Shown here one piece after another: positions 1-11,029 of a stretch of DNA of 64,000 nucleotides. The notes under the pieces were generated by a model. That model was not told the DNA's origin. It ran no database searches and was given only the letters and a program-made list of their open reading frames with translations. The stretch comes from Protopterus annectens (lineage: Eukaryota > Chordata > Ceratodontiformes > Protopteridae): assembly GCF_019279795.1 (NCBI RefSeq), contig NC_056737.1, forward strand, positions 1,193,345,015 through 1,193,409,014. The letters are read 5' to 3'. Position numbers and translations under genes: made by a program. Every line of letters starts with the position of its first letter. Position 1 is the stretch's first letter.

Positions 1-1290
1 AAGAGTATTTGTGCAATATTATTTCAAGGTTTATTTATTTAATTTTGGTATCCAGTCTAGAACACTGGTCTCTTCTTACCATTTACAGGTTCAGTCTGAG
101 AGCATCAGAAGTAGACATGACAAGGTATAAAGTCAAAATATAAAGTGTTACAGTAATCAGTTTAAAACAGAATGACTGGATATATTATATAATTTAGTTT
201 ACAAATAATTAGATACAAGTGAAATAATGAATATGGAGAAGGTAGTGGGTAAATAGAGAAGTCGTCACTGAAGGCATACTTATGTATTGAGATTAAAGAG
301 TTGCAATATCAGCACAGACAGCAAGAGTGAGGGAGATGGTAGTGTATGTGTGGTTATAGAACTGTACATCAGTGACTGGGATAAGTGTTTTAATTATAAA
401 AGTGGGCATTGAAAGGAAGGGGTTCAAGCTGAGTAGGACATGAAAAGAGTTTGGGGTTGAATCAGGTTACTGAACTAATTTTGGAGCAACAGTAGACAGT
501 GTGTTTGAAGAGAAGGTCTTTAGGTTCTTTCCTGAATACTTTAAAGTATAAGTTTTTTTAAAAGAGGTTGGAAGGGATGCTCAGACCTGTGGGTCAGGGA
601 TGTTGAAACTATGGTCTGTGCAGTATAGTTTTGTTATAGTGTTTGAAGGGAGGTTACACTGGGAAGGAGTGATCTAAATTTGTAGTCTAAGGTCCAGTGG
701 GCTAGCTGGCAGGCAAAGAAATAGAAAAGTTGAAGGTTAAAAAGTTTGAAAAGTAAAGACCTTATTAAAAATTTAATTCTATGAGTGATGGGTAGCATGA
801 AGTTTTGGTAAGTGCCTGGCAGCAGTGTTGTGTCTTTGGTGACTGTGTTATAAATATGAAGATGTTGTGGCACAAGCATATATAAAGGAGACTTTGCCAG
901 TGTCAGTTTCTTGTTTGGGGAGAGAAAGTGAAAAATCATAGTAGATGACAAACAACTGTAAATTGATTTTTACTTTTCTTACTCGAACATGATGTTGGAA
1001 GTTAAGATATTGATCTAGCTACATCCCTCATCCCTCAGTATTGGAAATGTGTGGTGGTCTTTGGGGTCGGTCTGGTCCTTGATTTTTTAAGAATAGTTTC
1101 CATTGAGTTAGCCAGTTGGAAAACTTTGACATGTTTTCTTGTAGCTGATTTTTGATAACTGCACAGGAAGTATGAAATATAAACATCTCATCAGCATATA
1201 GGATTATGGGTAAGTGAGGATGGTCAGCTGGAACCAAGCTGATGAATAACAAGAAGAAGAGGGGAGAGTGGACAGAGCCTTGGGGCACCT
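1..1290 (-). mobile_element. LINE 3' fragment (L2/Rex1-like), decayed
   Basis: On the minus strand, 1028..1288 reads as a reverse-transcriptase piece: PQGSVHSPLFF resembles the conserved PQGSVLSPLLF block, followed by LYADEMFIF in place of a YADD active site. Further downstream (951 to 634) the frame resembles the C-terminal part of L2/Rex-type LINEs. The 3' end lies near 30..100, where a TTTA-rich stretch and a GC-richer segment match other LINE ends in this window (near 5950, 7375, 19690 and 21490). The altered active site and broken frames show an old dead copy. It lies in the presumed first intron of the lipoxygenase gene. The clade is uncertain. Confidence 0.55.
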
Positions 1291-1433
1291 AAGACTGCAA
1301 ATGGGCAGTGAGGTAAGATGGCTGAAGATGCTGGTGCAATATTGTACTGCTGCCAGGACTGTAGCTCTAACACCTGCTGCCTCTAAAGTAGCAGCACTCA
1401 GGAGGTGCATATAGACTTCACACATATGTAACC

Positions 1434-2240
1434 TTCTGGCTAAATGTTTCATAGCATGTGCAGCAGGGAGCTCACAAGGCTTGTGCACTGCTTATTGCAC
1501 TGATCTTAGGCTTTCCATAGCATGTGCAGCAGGGAGCTCACAGGGCTCATATGGTGCTTATTGCACTGATCTTAGGCTGCCCATAGCATGTGCAGCAGGG
1601 AGCTCACAAGGTTCATACGGTGCTTATTGCACTGACCTTAGGCTGCTCACAGCATGTGCATTAGGGAGCTCACAAGGCTGGTACACTACTTATTGCACTA
1701 ACCTTAGGCTGCCTATAGCATGTGCAGCAGGGAGCTCACAAGGCTGGTACACTACTTATTGCACTAACCTTAGGCTGCCTATTGCATGTGCAGCAGGGAG
1801 CTCACAAGGTTCATACGGTGCTTATTGCACTGACCTTAGGCTGCCCATAGCATGTGCATTAGGGAGCTCACAAGGCTGGTACACTACTTATTGCATTAAC
1901 CTTAGGCTGCCCATAGCATGTGCAGCAGGGAGCTCACAAGGTTCATACGGTGCTTATTGCACTGACCTTAGGCTGCCCATAGCATGTGCATTAGGGAGCT
2001 CACAAGGCTGGTACACTACTTATTGCACTAACCTTAGGCTGCCTATAGCATGTGCAGCAGGGAGCTCACAAGGCTCATACGGTGCTTATTGCACTGACCT
2101 TAGGCTGCTCATAGCATGTGCATCGGGGAGCTCACAAGGCTCATACACTGCTTATTGCACTGACCTTAGGCTGCCCATAGCATGTGCAGCAGGGAGCTCA
2201 CAAGGCTCGTACACTGCTTATTGCACTGACCTTAGGTTGC
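1434..2240. repeat. 66-bp minisatellite, about 12 units
   Basis: Tandem units of 66 bp, each with TTATTGCACTGACCTTAGGC followed by a GCATGTGCAGCAGGGAGCTC block. Because 66 is divisible by three, one plus-strand frame stays open for 260 codons (1481..2263) and reads as a 22-residue repeat. Two unit types, ending SYG or WYT in that translation, tend to alternate, which suggests that the array partly grew by copying dimers. I see no start context, splice signal or homology that would make it a gene. Confidence 0.9.
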
Positions 2241-3370
2241 CTCCCTCCTCCCAGGATGGGTGAGCTGACATTGGCCACTCACTCCCATCCTCACTCTGTG
2301 GCCCCACCAATTGAACAAAGGTCACCTGTGGCACACATTAAGGGTTTTATCCCTCTGCTCCACAAGGACACTAATGAGATAACTTTTTGAAAAAGTTATT
2401 AATTGAGAAGAAGCCGAGGTTAGTATAGGTTAAGCAGGATAAGTAACTATTGTAATATTTAACTGATAGCATATTCATATTTCTCTTTATTTCTTTTCTG
2501 GGGATAAGTTACTGTCATTATTAAATGTGTTTTATACAAATCTAATTATAATATTTTTAATGCAACCATGATAATGCTGTCGCACACTGGTAAAGTTATC
2601 TAGATGACCATATTTGGCTTAGGATGTGAACAGATGTGTTTGCTAACTAAGTGTGACATCAGAAAATAGTGTGTCCATAAGTCAGTGATACCAGAAAGGG
2701 TGAGGACTAAGTGGCAGGTTTCGGGCCTCACTACATGTAAAATGTATCTGTTGCTCACAAGTACAGATGGACTGCTCTTCTGTGTAAAGCCATGATTACA
2801 GTAAATATGCCACAGATAAAGGTTGTTATCTGATGACCACTCATTAGGTGCTGGTTTTCAAGGGGCATTAATTAAAATGACATGTCCAGGATATACATCT
2901 CCTGCCTGGAGATAGATAATAACAAAACGTACAAAACTATCAAGCTCCAGTGACTGAGCGCTAGCATCCCAGAATAAAATATGGAGCTTCAGGTAAATAA
3001 TACCATTCAAAACTTTCCATCAATCTGCAGTCAAGGAGATCAGAATAATTCCTCCAGATTTCACAATATGGTGTTCTAAACATCAGGAGACTTACTAAAA
3101 GAAAAGACCTTACAGAGTTTATCTAGTGATAATCACAAATGTAAGACATGGACAGTAACAAGGTTATATCAACAACAGTGACTCCATCTGGGTAAGAACA
3201 ACCTGGATACAGTCACATGGGCCTGTATCAAAATAATGTAGCAGATAAGTTTAACATGGCCTTATCATTAAATAATGAATGATATCATACACTACAAAAA
3301 TACAAACCTACCTAAATGTACAATGTAAGTCACTCCAAAAACAGAAATGCTGCCTATAAGTTAGACTTGG
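2241..3370. other. Unannotated intronic stretch
   Basis: AT-rich single-copy-looking DNA between two tandem arrays. I looked for lipoxygenase exon 2 on the minus strand (a block resembling FPCYRW) and did not find it. No gene, RNA or clear mobile element is visible. Confidence 0.5.
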
Positions 3371-4848
3371 ACCCATGTATTCATACAAATAGTCTCCAGT
3401 CCTGTACGGGGGATGCACATTATGTGTAAGGTCTTCTGGTGTGGCAGGACTGTGATTCCTAAAGCAGAGTAGCTCTCCCCATGCATGCATACACATAGTC
3501 AACAGTCCTGTACAGGGGATGCACATTATGTGTAAGGTCTTGTGGAGTGGCAGGACTGTGATTCCTAATGCTGAGTAGCTATCCCCATGTATTCATACAC
3601 ATAGTCTGCAGTCCTGTACAGGGGATGTACATTATGTGTAAGGTCTTCTGGTGTGGCAGGACTGTGATTCCTAAAGCTGAGTAGCTCTCCCCATGCTTGC
3701 ATACACATAGTCTACAGTCATGTACATGGGATGTACATTATGTGTAAGGTCTTCTGGTGTGGCAGGAATGCGATTCCTAAAGCTGAGTAGCTCTCCCCAT
3801 GCATACATACACATAGTCTGCAGTCCTGTACAGGGGATGCACATTATGTGTAAGGTCTTCTGGTGTGGCAGGACTGTGATTCCTAAAGCTGAGTAGCTCT
3901 CCCCAGGTATGCATACACATAGTCAAGGGATGCACATTATGTGTAAGGTCTTCTGGCATGGCAGGACTGTGATTCCTAAAATGGAGTAGCTCTCCCCATG
4001 CATGCATACACATAGTCTACAGTCCTGTACAGGGGATGCACATTATGTGTAAGGTCTTCTGGTGTGGCAGGACTGTGATTCCTAAAGCTGAGTAGCTCAT
4101 CCCCATGCATGCATACACATAGTCTGCAGTCCTGTACAGGGGATGCACATTATGTGTAAGGTTTTGTGGTGTGGCAGGACTGTGATTCCTAAAGCTGAGT
4201 AGCTCTCCCCATGCATGCATACACATAGTCTGCAGTCCTGTACTGGGGAAGCACATTATGTATAAGGTCTTCTGGTGTAGCAGGACTGTGATTCCTAAAG
4301 TGGAGTAGCTCTCTCCATGCCTGCATACACATAGTCTGCAGTCCTGTACAGGGGATGCACATTATGTGTAAGGTCTTCTGGTGTGGCAGGAATGTGATTC
4401 CTAAAGCGGAGTAACTCTCCTCATGCATGCATACATATAGTCTGCAGTCCTGTACAGGGGCTGCACATTATGTGTAAGGTCTTGTGGTGTGGCAGGACTG
4501 TGATTCCTAAAGCTGAGTATCTCTCCCCATGCATGCATGCACATAGTCTGCAGTCCTGTACAGGGAATGCACATTATGTGTAAGGTCTTCTGGTGTGGCA
4601 GGACTGCTATACCTAAAGCTGAGTAGCTCTCCCCATGCATGCATACACATAGTCTACAGTCCTGTACAGGGGATGCACATTATGTGTAAGGTCTTGTGGT
4701 GTGGCAGGACTGTGATTCCTAAAGCGGATTAGCTCTCCCCATGCATGCATACACATAGTCTACAGTCATGTACAGGGGATGCACATTATGTGTAAGGTCT
4801 TCTGGTGTGGCAGGACTGTGATTCCTAAAGCTGAGTAGCTCTCCTTCA
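3371..4848. repeat. 106-bp satellite array, about 14 units
   Basis: The landmark CCTGTACAGG recurs at 3401, 3507, 3613, 3719, 3825, 4024, 4131, 4237, 4343, 4449, 4555, 4661 and 4767, so the period is 106 bp. One unit near 3925 has lost about 13 bp and one unit near 4110 has gained one base. Each unit contains a block near GTGTGGCAGGACTGTGATTC. Open frames on the minus strand come from the repeat and look non-coding. The array ends just before the CA-repeat block. Confidence 0.92.
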
Positions 4849-4934
4849 ATGCTGACAGAGTATGGTCTGTGCATAAAGATGCCTCTCCTACTGCATGTGA
4901 CCCCACCCGACACACACATTCCCAGGTAGATAGA

Positions 4935-4945
4935 TACACATGTAT

Positions 4946-5033
<88 letters not shown>

Positions 5034-5377
5034 GCGCGCACGCATTTAGAAAAATACAGAGACATCCACTTACATGTGTACACATTCACATGTACTATAC
5101 ACATACACACACAAACACAGACACAGACATACATATGCAAGTGCTGACACATACACACAAGTCATACTTGTGGACACAACACAGAGTTGCAGAGATACAC
5201 TCACAAACAGTACAGACACATACATATGCACATGTACAGGCACGCATACACAAAAACACATATACACACGTGCACACACTATACACACACACTTTCATGC
5301 ACAAGAAACACACAAATGCATGTGAATGCATAAAACACACACAGTGCATGCACAACAAACACAGACACACACACACA

Positions 5378-5450
<73 letters not shown>
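4935..5450. repeat. CA microsatellite cluster
   Basis: Two long nearly pure CA runs (about 4947..5031 and 5378..5447) are joined by CA-rich imperfect DNA. The many overlapping open frames here, encoding Thr-His or Cys-Val repeats, come from the dinucleotide repeat. The cluster directly follows the 106-bp satellite. Confidence 0.95.
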
Positions 5451-5772
5451 TCTGGCACTATGAAGTATGTACCACTTGAATTACACAAGATTAGGGAAGG
5501 GCTTAACCACCTACTGCTGCCTGAGTTACTGAGCACCCACTGTCCTATCTGTCCGATGGATCATATGGGGCCTCTAGTTTGTACAATTTTCTAACAGTTT
5601 CTAACAGAAACCAGCCTTCTTACTTTTCCAGCTGTGAAAGTTTACTTATGGTGCCTGCAAATGGCAAAGGAAGAAAGATGAGAACATTGACAGATGATAC
5701 GGGTGAGCAGAATTTCTCTTTTCCTACCTTCTTTCTATTCATAGATAAGTACTAGGCTAGATGTTCTGAATA

Positions 5773-5830
5773 AAACCTTGTACTTTGTGTCTGTGAGGTA
5801 AACACCTTAACCATTATACCAACCGCTAAT
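5773..5830 (-). mobile_element. tRNA-derived SINE head, fragment
   Basis: Read on the minus strand, this short stretch matches the tRNA-like head of the SINEs at 30117 and 63355: an A-box-like TGGTATAATGGTTAAGGTG followed by TTTACCTCACAGACACAAAG. The B box and the CR1-type tail are not recognisable. It is probably an old truncated copy. Confidence 0.5.
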
Positions 5831-5944
5831 CACAAACTCATGCCTCCATCTGGAGACCAGAACTGTTCTGAACAACAAAAGGTTTTCTTTCTGAGAAAAC
5901 CTACTTAGTAAAAAAAAGTAGGACTTGAAATTCTGAGTACTAGG

Positions 5945-7340
5945 AAAAGAGGTATTTATTTATTTATTTATTCGTCTATTTATTTGATATTTGTTAACCT
6001 GTAAAGTCCAACTGCGCAATAGCCCTTTTTCAACAGAGGCCCAGGGAGAAAAGTTCCACAACAGTATAAAATTACAAACCAGTATATAGAACACAGTAAG
6101 AACAGACAAAACAGCAGATAAATCATATCTGGGAAGAAAAATCTCCACAACATTGCGAAATTACAAAAGCAGCAAATAAAGTGCAATAAAAAAATCATTA
6201 CAGTGAATAAATTATAGTAAAACAATATATTGAGGAACATAGCAAAATGAAGCAGAGTACATGATATGTCAAGGGAACATAACTAAACATAATAATTTGC
6301 AGAAACTTTGAGTGAAACATATGGAGTAAGTGATAACTTAGTACGAAAGGAGAAGACAAAGGTTAGACTTCGTCAGCAGACCTGATACTGGGAGCAGGTT
6401 AGTTAGAATAGATTCTGTACAAGTTATGCTCCATTGGTAGTTAGTAAAAGAAGGAGTTATAAGAGGGGGATAAGGGGGAGTAGGTTGGAAGGATGTGAGT
6501 GCAGTGAAAGAGTGAAATCAAGGAGTACTTGTGTGGAGGGGGTTCAAGGAGGGTATTTGGGTAGACAAGTATTGGTGCTATGTAAATGTTCCTTAATGGT
6601 TCGTTTGAAAGCTGTGGTGTTACTTAATTCTCTGATGGCTAGGGAAGCTGATTCCAGGTTAGAGCTGGGAAGTAGCTGTAGAGGCTTTGGCCAATAGATT
6701 TTTTTGCCTTATAGATTTCTAAGAGGTTTTGGTCTGTGCTCCTGAGGTGTCTGGCTGGAGTATAATGGGAGATGATAGAAGAAATGTTAGGGCAGAAGGA
6801 ATGTTTATTGAGAATGGAGTGAATGACAACTAGTTGGGATATGAGTAGTTGTTTGGGGTGCTCTAACCAGTTTAATAAATTGAGAGATTGACAGTGGTGT
6901 GAGTTTGAGGGTAGACTAGTTGCAAATCTGGCAATTTTGTTGAAGGGGGATTCCAGCTTGGTGAGTAGAGAAGACTTGATGTTATTTAGGAGTTGGGACC
7001 CTTAAAGGAGGCTAGGGAGAAGGTACGCATGTGCAAGTGTGATTTGGAACTCCTTTGTAAGAAGTTTTTTATTTCTATAAAGTAGTCCAGGTTTTTGGTG
7101 AATTTGTTAATACAACTGTGGACATGTAGGTCAATTTCAGTTGGTGATCTATAATGACCCCAAGGAGTTTGGTGTGTGTCTCCCCCTTAATAGTAGTGTT
7201 GTTGAGAGACGTAATCGTGAATGTGGATTTAGAATGGGAGAGCGATTTGGGTCAGAATAGAAGACGTTTGGTCTTTTTTAGATTAGGTAGAACAGAAACT
7301 GTGAGAAATTTATAAACGGGAGGCTGATTCAAAGTAAGAC
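5945..7340 (-). mobile_element. LINE 3' half (L2/Rex1-like), decayed
   Basis: Translated on the minus strand, the segment from about 7300 to 6600 contains scattered blocks typical of the C-terminal half of L2/Rex1-type LINEs: a stretch with HTKLLGVIID near 7150, and near 6640 SASLAIRELSNTTAFK, comparable with the LAIRESSSLPAFK block known in L2. The frame is broken many times. The 3' end is TTTA-rich DNA at 5950..5990, next to a segment also seen at 7372..7510. Open frames on the plus strand here are shadows. Confidence 0.6.
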
Positions 7341-7371
7341 ATAGTAAACAAGATTCCATTTCACTAAAATA

Positions 7372-7375
7372 TGTT

Positions 7376-7408
<33 letters not shown>

Positions 7409-7510
7409 ATTTGTTGACCGGGAATGTCCGACTAGGTTCCATAGAGCCTGTTTTCAGCGGAGGCCCGGGGTACATGATATGTCAAGGGGACCCTGGATAT
7501 GTGACCTTAT
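7372..7510 (-). repeat. TTTA-tailed LINE 3' end, second copy
   Basis: Eight or so TTTA units are followed by a segment resembling 5985..6060 (shared words such as GTTGACC/GTTAACC, GTCC.ACT and GAGGCCC). It looks like the tail of another member of the same LINE family as 5945..7340, truncated to its end. Confidence 0.55.
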
Positions 7511-8746
7511 CTTTGAACTGCGGACCTGTGACTTGGGGTAACCCAAAGCTCCTAAATGAGACATTGCTTACTATTAATAAACGTTTACTGAAAATTGTGT
7601 TTTTGCATCTCTAAGCACAGCATTATTAATTTCAACCAAGATATGTGGATTACACCCCAGAAGTCCCTCAGTAAAAAAAAAAAAAAATACACAACATCAT
7701 GTAGCATGAAAACCATTTTCTGCAGGAAGTGAAATGATAAAAGGATGTGCAGACACCTGGACTCAGGCCCAAGGGCTTTGTCACCCCAGATGTGGTATTA
7801 CTTAAATGTTTGTAGTGTGTACCAGAATTCTAACAATGAGTTTCTCACTGGAGCAGATTTGCATATTTGTACCTAATAAACGGAAACACCTGCATACCGA
7901 GAATGAAACTTGTCCAATTACTGATGACATGTGTGACTGTGTATCAGGGTTCAACTCTAACTGCTGCCACATTCCTTCTTTTCATGACTGCATGACTCAT
8001 TATCCATGTTGTTCCAAACACGTTACCTTCACCGTTACCCTGACATATGTATTACATCGACGTATGAGTTATATTTGATGCTGATGGGTTTTTTTGTTTT
8101 TTTTTAGTGCATCAACAGCCATAACAGTTTCAGAACTCCACCCAACACCATGCATACATGTTTGGATAGTACTACTCTGTCAGCCTGTTCTTCTGACAGT
8201 TTGTCTACCATACCAATTTCCTTTTCCTTGGGTTGCAGAAACCTCAGCTTTCATTTTATTTCAAAATTGAGAGTGCAGATTTATGCAATTTTACACCACA
8301 AACATGAACACAGACAAAAGAATGTTTTTTAACTCTGCAAATTTCTTGTGTTTGAGCCAGAGTAAAATTTGAAAAAATGATATTTGACTTTACATCAGAG
8401 AACCTATCAACATACACTTCTTGTTCTGTGGCCAGCGATTGTCACAGCTTGGTCTTCATTTTGACACTCCTAATGTCTCATTTTACAGTTTACTGAGCAC
8501 ACAATGCCTTCCTGCCGGGTTTGTTTCTATTAACATATGAGTGACCTTGTAATTTGCAAAACATCTACACTATCAATTTCTTCAGTGTGTTTTTATGCAT
8601 AATGTTTGGATTTAACTTTAACCTACCTGGTGTAAATTGACTTATTCATTAAGAAATTAAAAAAAAGATCAGTATTACACAAAAGATAACAAGAAAAGTG
8701 TCTTAAGAAAACATTGCAGATACAAACTTTTGCTACAGACACTTAC
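7511..8746. other. Presumed intron, nothing recognised
   Basis: AT-rich DNA between a LINE tail and the lipoxygenase exon. A 90-codon plus-strand frame (7806..8078) shows no recognisable domain, repeat pattern or splice context. I treat this as intron DNA of the minus-strand gene. Confidence 0.5.
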
Positions 8747-8893
8747 ACTCTCTGAGAAGCTCACTCTGGTCCTTCGGATCTTTAATAGTTTGTCTCCTTT
8801 CTTACCAGATAGGGTGATGTAGACCGTGTCAAAGGTACTTGCCCCAAAAAATGTACCCGTTGTAACCTGTATTTCATACTCAGCTGAAGCCAT
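8747..8893 (-). CDS. Lipoxygenase-family gene, exon 1 (start of PLAT domain)
   Basis: This is the first coding exon of an animal lipoxygenase (ALOX family), enzymes that dioxygenate polyunsaturated fatty acids; ALOXE3-type members isomerise the hydroperoxides. From the ATG at 8893 the exon encodes 49 residues. It contains YEIQVTTG and DTVYITLSG, which fit the first strands of the PLAT beta-barrel used for membrane and calcium binding. The ATG has A at -3 and G at +4. The exon ends at a donor reading GTAAGT (8746..8741) in phase 0 after 49 codons; from memory, human ALOX5 exon 1 is about the same length. The usual AGT after the first glycine is AST here. Exon 2 and the catalytic domain are not in the window, so intron 1 is at least 8.7 kb, or this is an orphan exon. 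The paralogue cannot be named. Confidence 0.8.
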
Positions 8894-8956
8894 TGTAGAG
8901 CTGTTTAATCTTCAAATGCTTTCTCTCTGTTTAAGCAGCAGACAAGTAAACCACCC

Positions 8957-8964
8957 TATTTATA
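8957..8964 (-). promoter_or_regulatory. TATA box of the lipoxygenase gene
   Basis: On the minus strand TATAAATAGGG lies about 64 bp upstream of the ATG. A start site some 30 bp downstream (near 8930) would leave a 5' leader of about 35-40 nt. The short spacing and strong match make a TATA-driven core promoter plausible. I could not identify binding sites for particular factors. Confidence 0.6.
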
Positions 8965-10994
8965 AATATTACATAACATGCTGAGATGGGCAGGTGACCT
9001 TTATGCAAACTGCACTTTTGAAATATCCATTTGAAATGTCTTCACGTGTCAGATATTTTGTAAGACTAAGAAAGCCATTTCTTGCATAAATATGAAATTC
9101 ATTTTTCAACTAACTCAGCTAATATCTTCAGTCAAATGAATATTGGACTGCCTGTTTCATTAATTTTACTAGTAAGTCTTATATATATATTCTTGTGATG
9201 CAGAACACCTTTGTAATAATTCTTACATATTAAACAATGATGGACCCTTCAACTTTCTGTTCCTTGTCTTTGATAGTGATTCTTTTAAACTGGATGAGTG
9301 GAATTGCTGTAAACAGCTTGGAAGGCTCATGAAAGAAAAGAGACGGGCTAATATTTTCCAGTGGCACAGTGCTGTGGTAACTTCCATTCCTATCAGACAC
9401 TGTTATTTCTCCCAGAGTCACTGCCCACAGGGAACACTGATTAACATTACTGACCATATCTGCAGCCATTGCTATGAGTGCTGTCTTTCTACAAGTTTCC
9501 AAGGATTTAGAGTCCTGTCACATTGCTTCCCCCTCTGAGTGTCATGAACTGGCTTATAGTACATTTTCAGGGTAGGAATCTAGGTCTGAAAGTCATTAAA
9601 ATCACACCTGAGCTCCTTTCCATAGTTAGAAGAAGTATTCCTTTTGCTTCAGTCTTTAGCACATTCATACTCTTTCTCATATGAACATAGGTGCAGTGCA
9701 ATAAATAAATAAATAAATTAAATACAAGAGTTCTCCTGGTTCCACTCCATTGCATGGTTTCCATTCTGAAGGCTGTTCTCTCCATCCTCAGAATTTCACA
9801 GGGTTCTGCTCTCCCTCACCAGTGTTCTGCTGTCTATCCAAAGTTTCCTCTCTCTATCTCCAATGTTCTGATCTGCATCTCCAGGGCTCTGCACTTCATC
9901 ACCATGAATGTAGTTGTTCTAATAAAAAATCATGCTATTTCAGCAAAGCTTACATTACCAAAACAGAAGGCTGCTGTATGCTGACAAAAGTTATGCTGAT
10001 TAGCCAAGTCTGTGGCACAGAAGGTAAAGCTCTGACTGTGTCCTATATATCTCAGGTTCAATTTGTTGTTTGGACACTGGAAGAGGTAGCTGGGGAGAGA
10101 CAGTGGGGGAGCACTGAGGCAACAGGATCAGTGTAATATCCTTTCCTGCTCTGCCTCTTTCTAGGGAAAGTTTGGGGTGCACACCTAAGGTACACTCACT
10201 GCTTAGAATACCCAAAGGGTACCTCAGCTCAGTAGAGGTACTTGTTTCAAGGGTGTCAGAGCTGACTGAGAGGATACCACTTACAAAAGGGTGCAGGTCA
10301 ATCCCTCAGAAAATGCCCATTATGTGTGAAATCCTTGTACCTTATCAGCTATGCACACTGGGAAAATGTAAGCATTAAAGAAGAAAGTGTCCAGTTGCCA
10401 GAAAAGGACTGCACCTTTCCTGTCACTTGCCATTGACCTTGGGAGAATGAGTGGGACACTAGAGGAGGTGGAATGGAGGCCTGATGGTCACAAGGACTGG
10501 AAAATGATCTACCCAACCTAGTTTGCCTTCCTTTGCCTGGCAACTAGGACAGGGACAGAAGAGGAAATGTGCCATTTATAGCATTTAAATATGTTGTAGC
10601 AGTACAAATCATAACAACTGTCAAAAATGAGACTTATGGCACAGCACCTGTCTCAGCTGGGTGAAACCTGTTCTCCAGTTAACTTACAGTGGAGTGTTTC
10701 TTACAGTTCTGCTCAGAGTAGTACTGACAGAATTAGAACAATGCAGTTAAGGGTGTACCAAGTTATCTGTTGATTTTGAGTTAAAATCCAACCACTGCTC
10801 CACAGTGGAGGTACTGAAATGGTTCACCTTAAAAACAGTCTTCAGTATCACCCACAGACTTCTAAGCAATAACTAGCCAGATTGCTATAAATGGTGACTA
10901 GATTATATGAGGACTAGGAGATTCAGAAACATATTTGGAACAAAAGGAATTCAGAGCAGCTTTTCTACATCTCTGAAATGCATTATTCTTTCTC
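8965..10994. other. Upstream region of the lipoxygenase gene, no gene recognised
   Basis: About 2 kb without a clear gene. A 90-codon minus-strand frame at 9230..9502 has normal-looking amino-acid composition, but I recognise no family. It could be a chance frame, an old exon or a transposon scrap. At 10010..10070 there is a weak tRNA-like A-box/B-box pair without the tail of the known SINE. A short ATAA repeat lies near 9700. Confidence 0.4.
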
Positions 10995-11029
10995 ATTCAT
11001 AGGTTCATAGGTGTGTACTAGGCCAACAG

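Noticed and set aside
1481-2263. 260-codon open frame as a gene
   Set aside because: It is a 66-bp minisatellite whose length is divisible by three; no start context, splice site or family similarity.
4719-5536. Long open frames of Cys-Val or Thr-His residues
   Set aside because: They are translations of CA dinucleotide repeats in several frames and strands.
7806-8078. Cys-rich 90-codon plus-strand frame
   Set aside because: No domain pattern or repeat; lies in the presumed intron of the opposite-strand gene.
9230-9502. 90-codon minus-strand frame as an exon of a neighbouring gene
   Set aside because: The composition is plausible but I recognise no family and no clear splice acceptor; it could be chance or a transposon remnant.
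10010-10070. Another tRNA-derived SINE
   Set aside because: Only weak A-box and B-box resemblance; no shared tail or target duplication.
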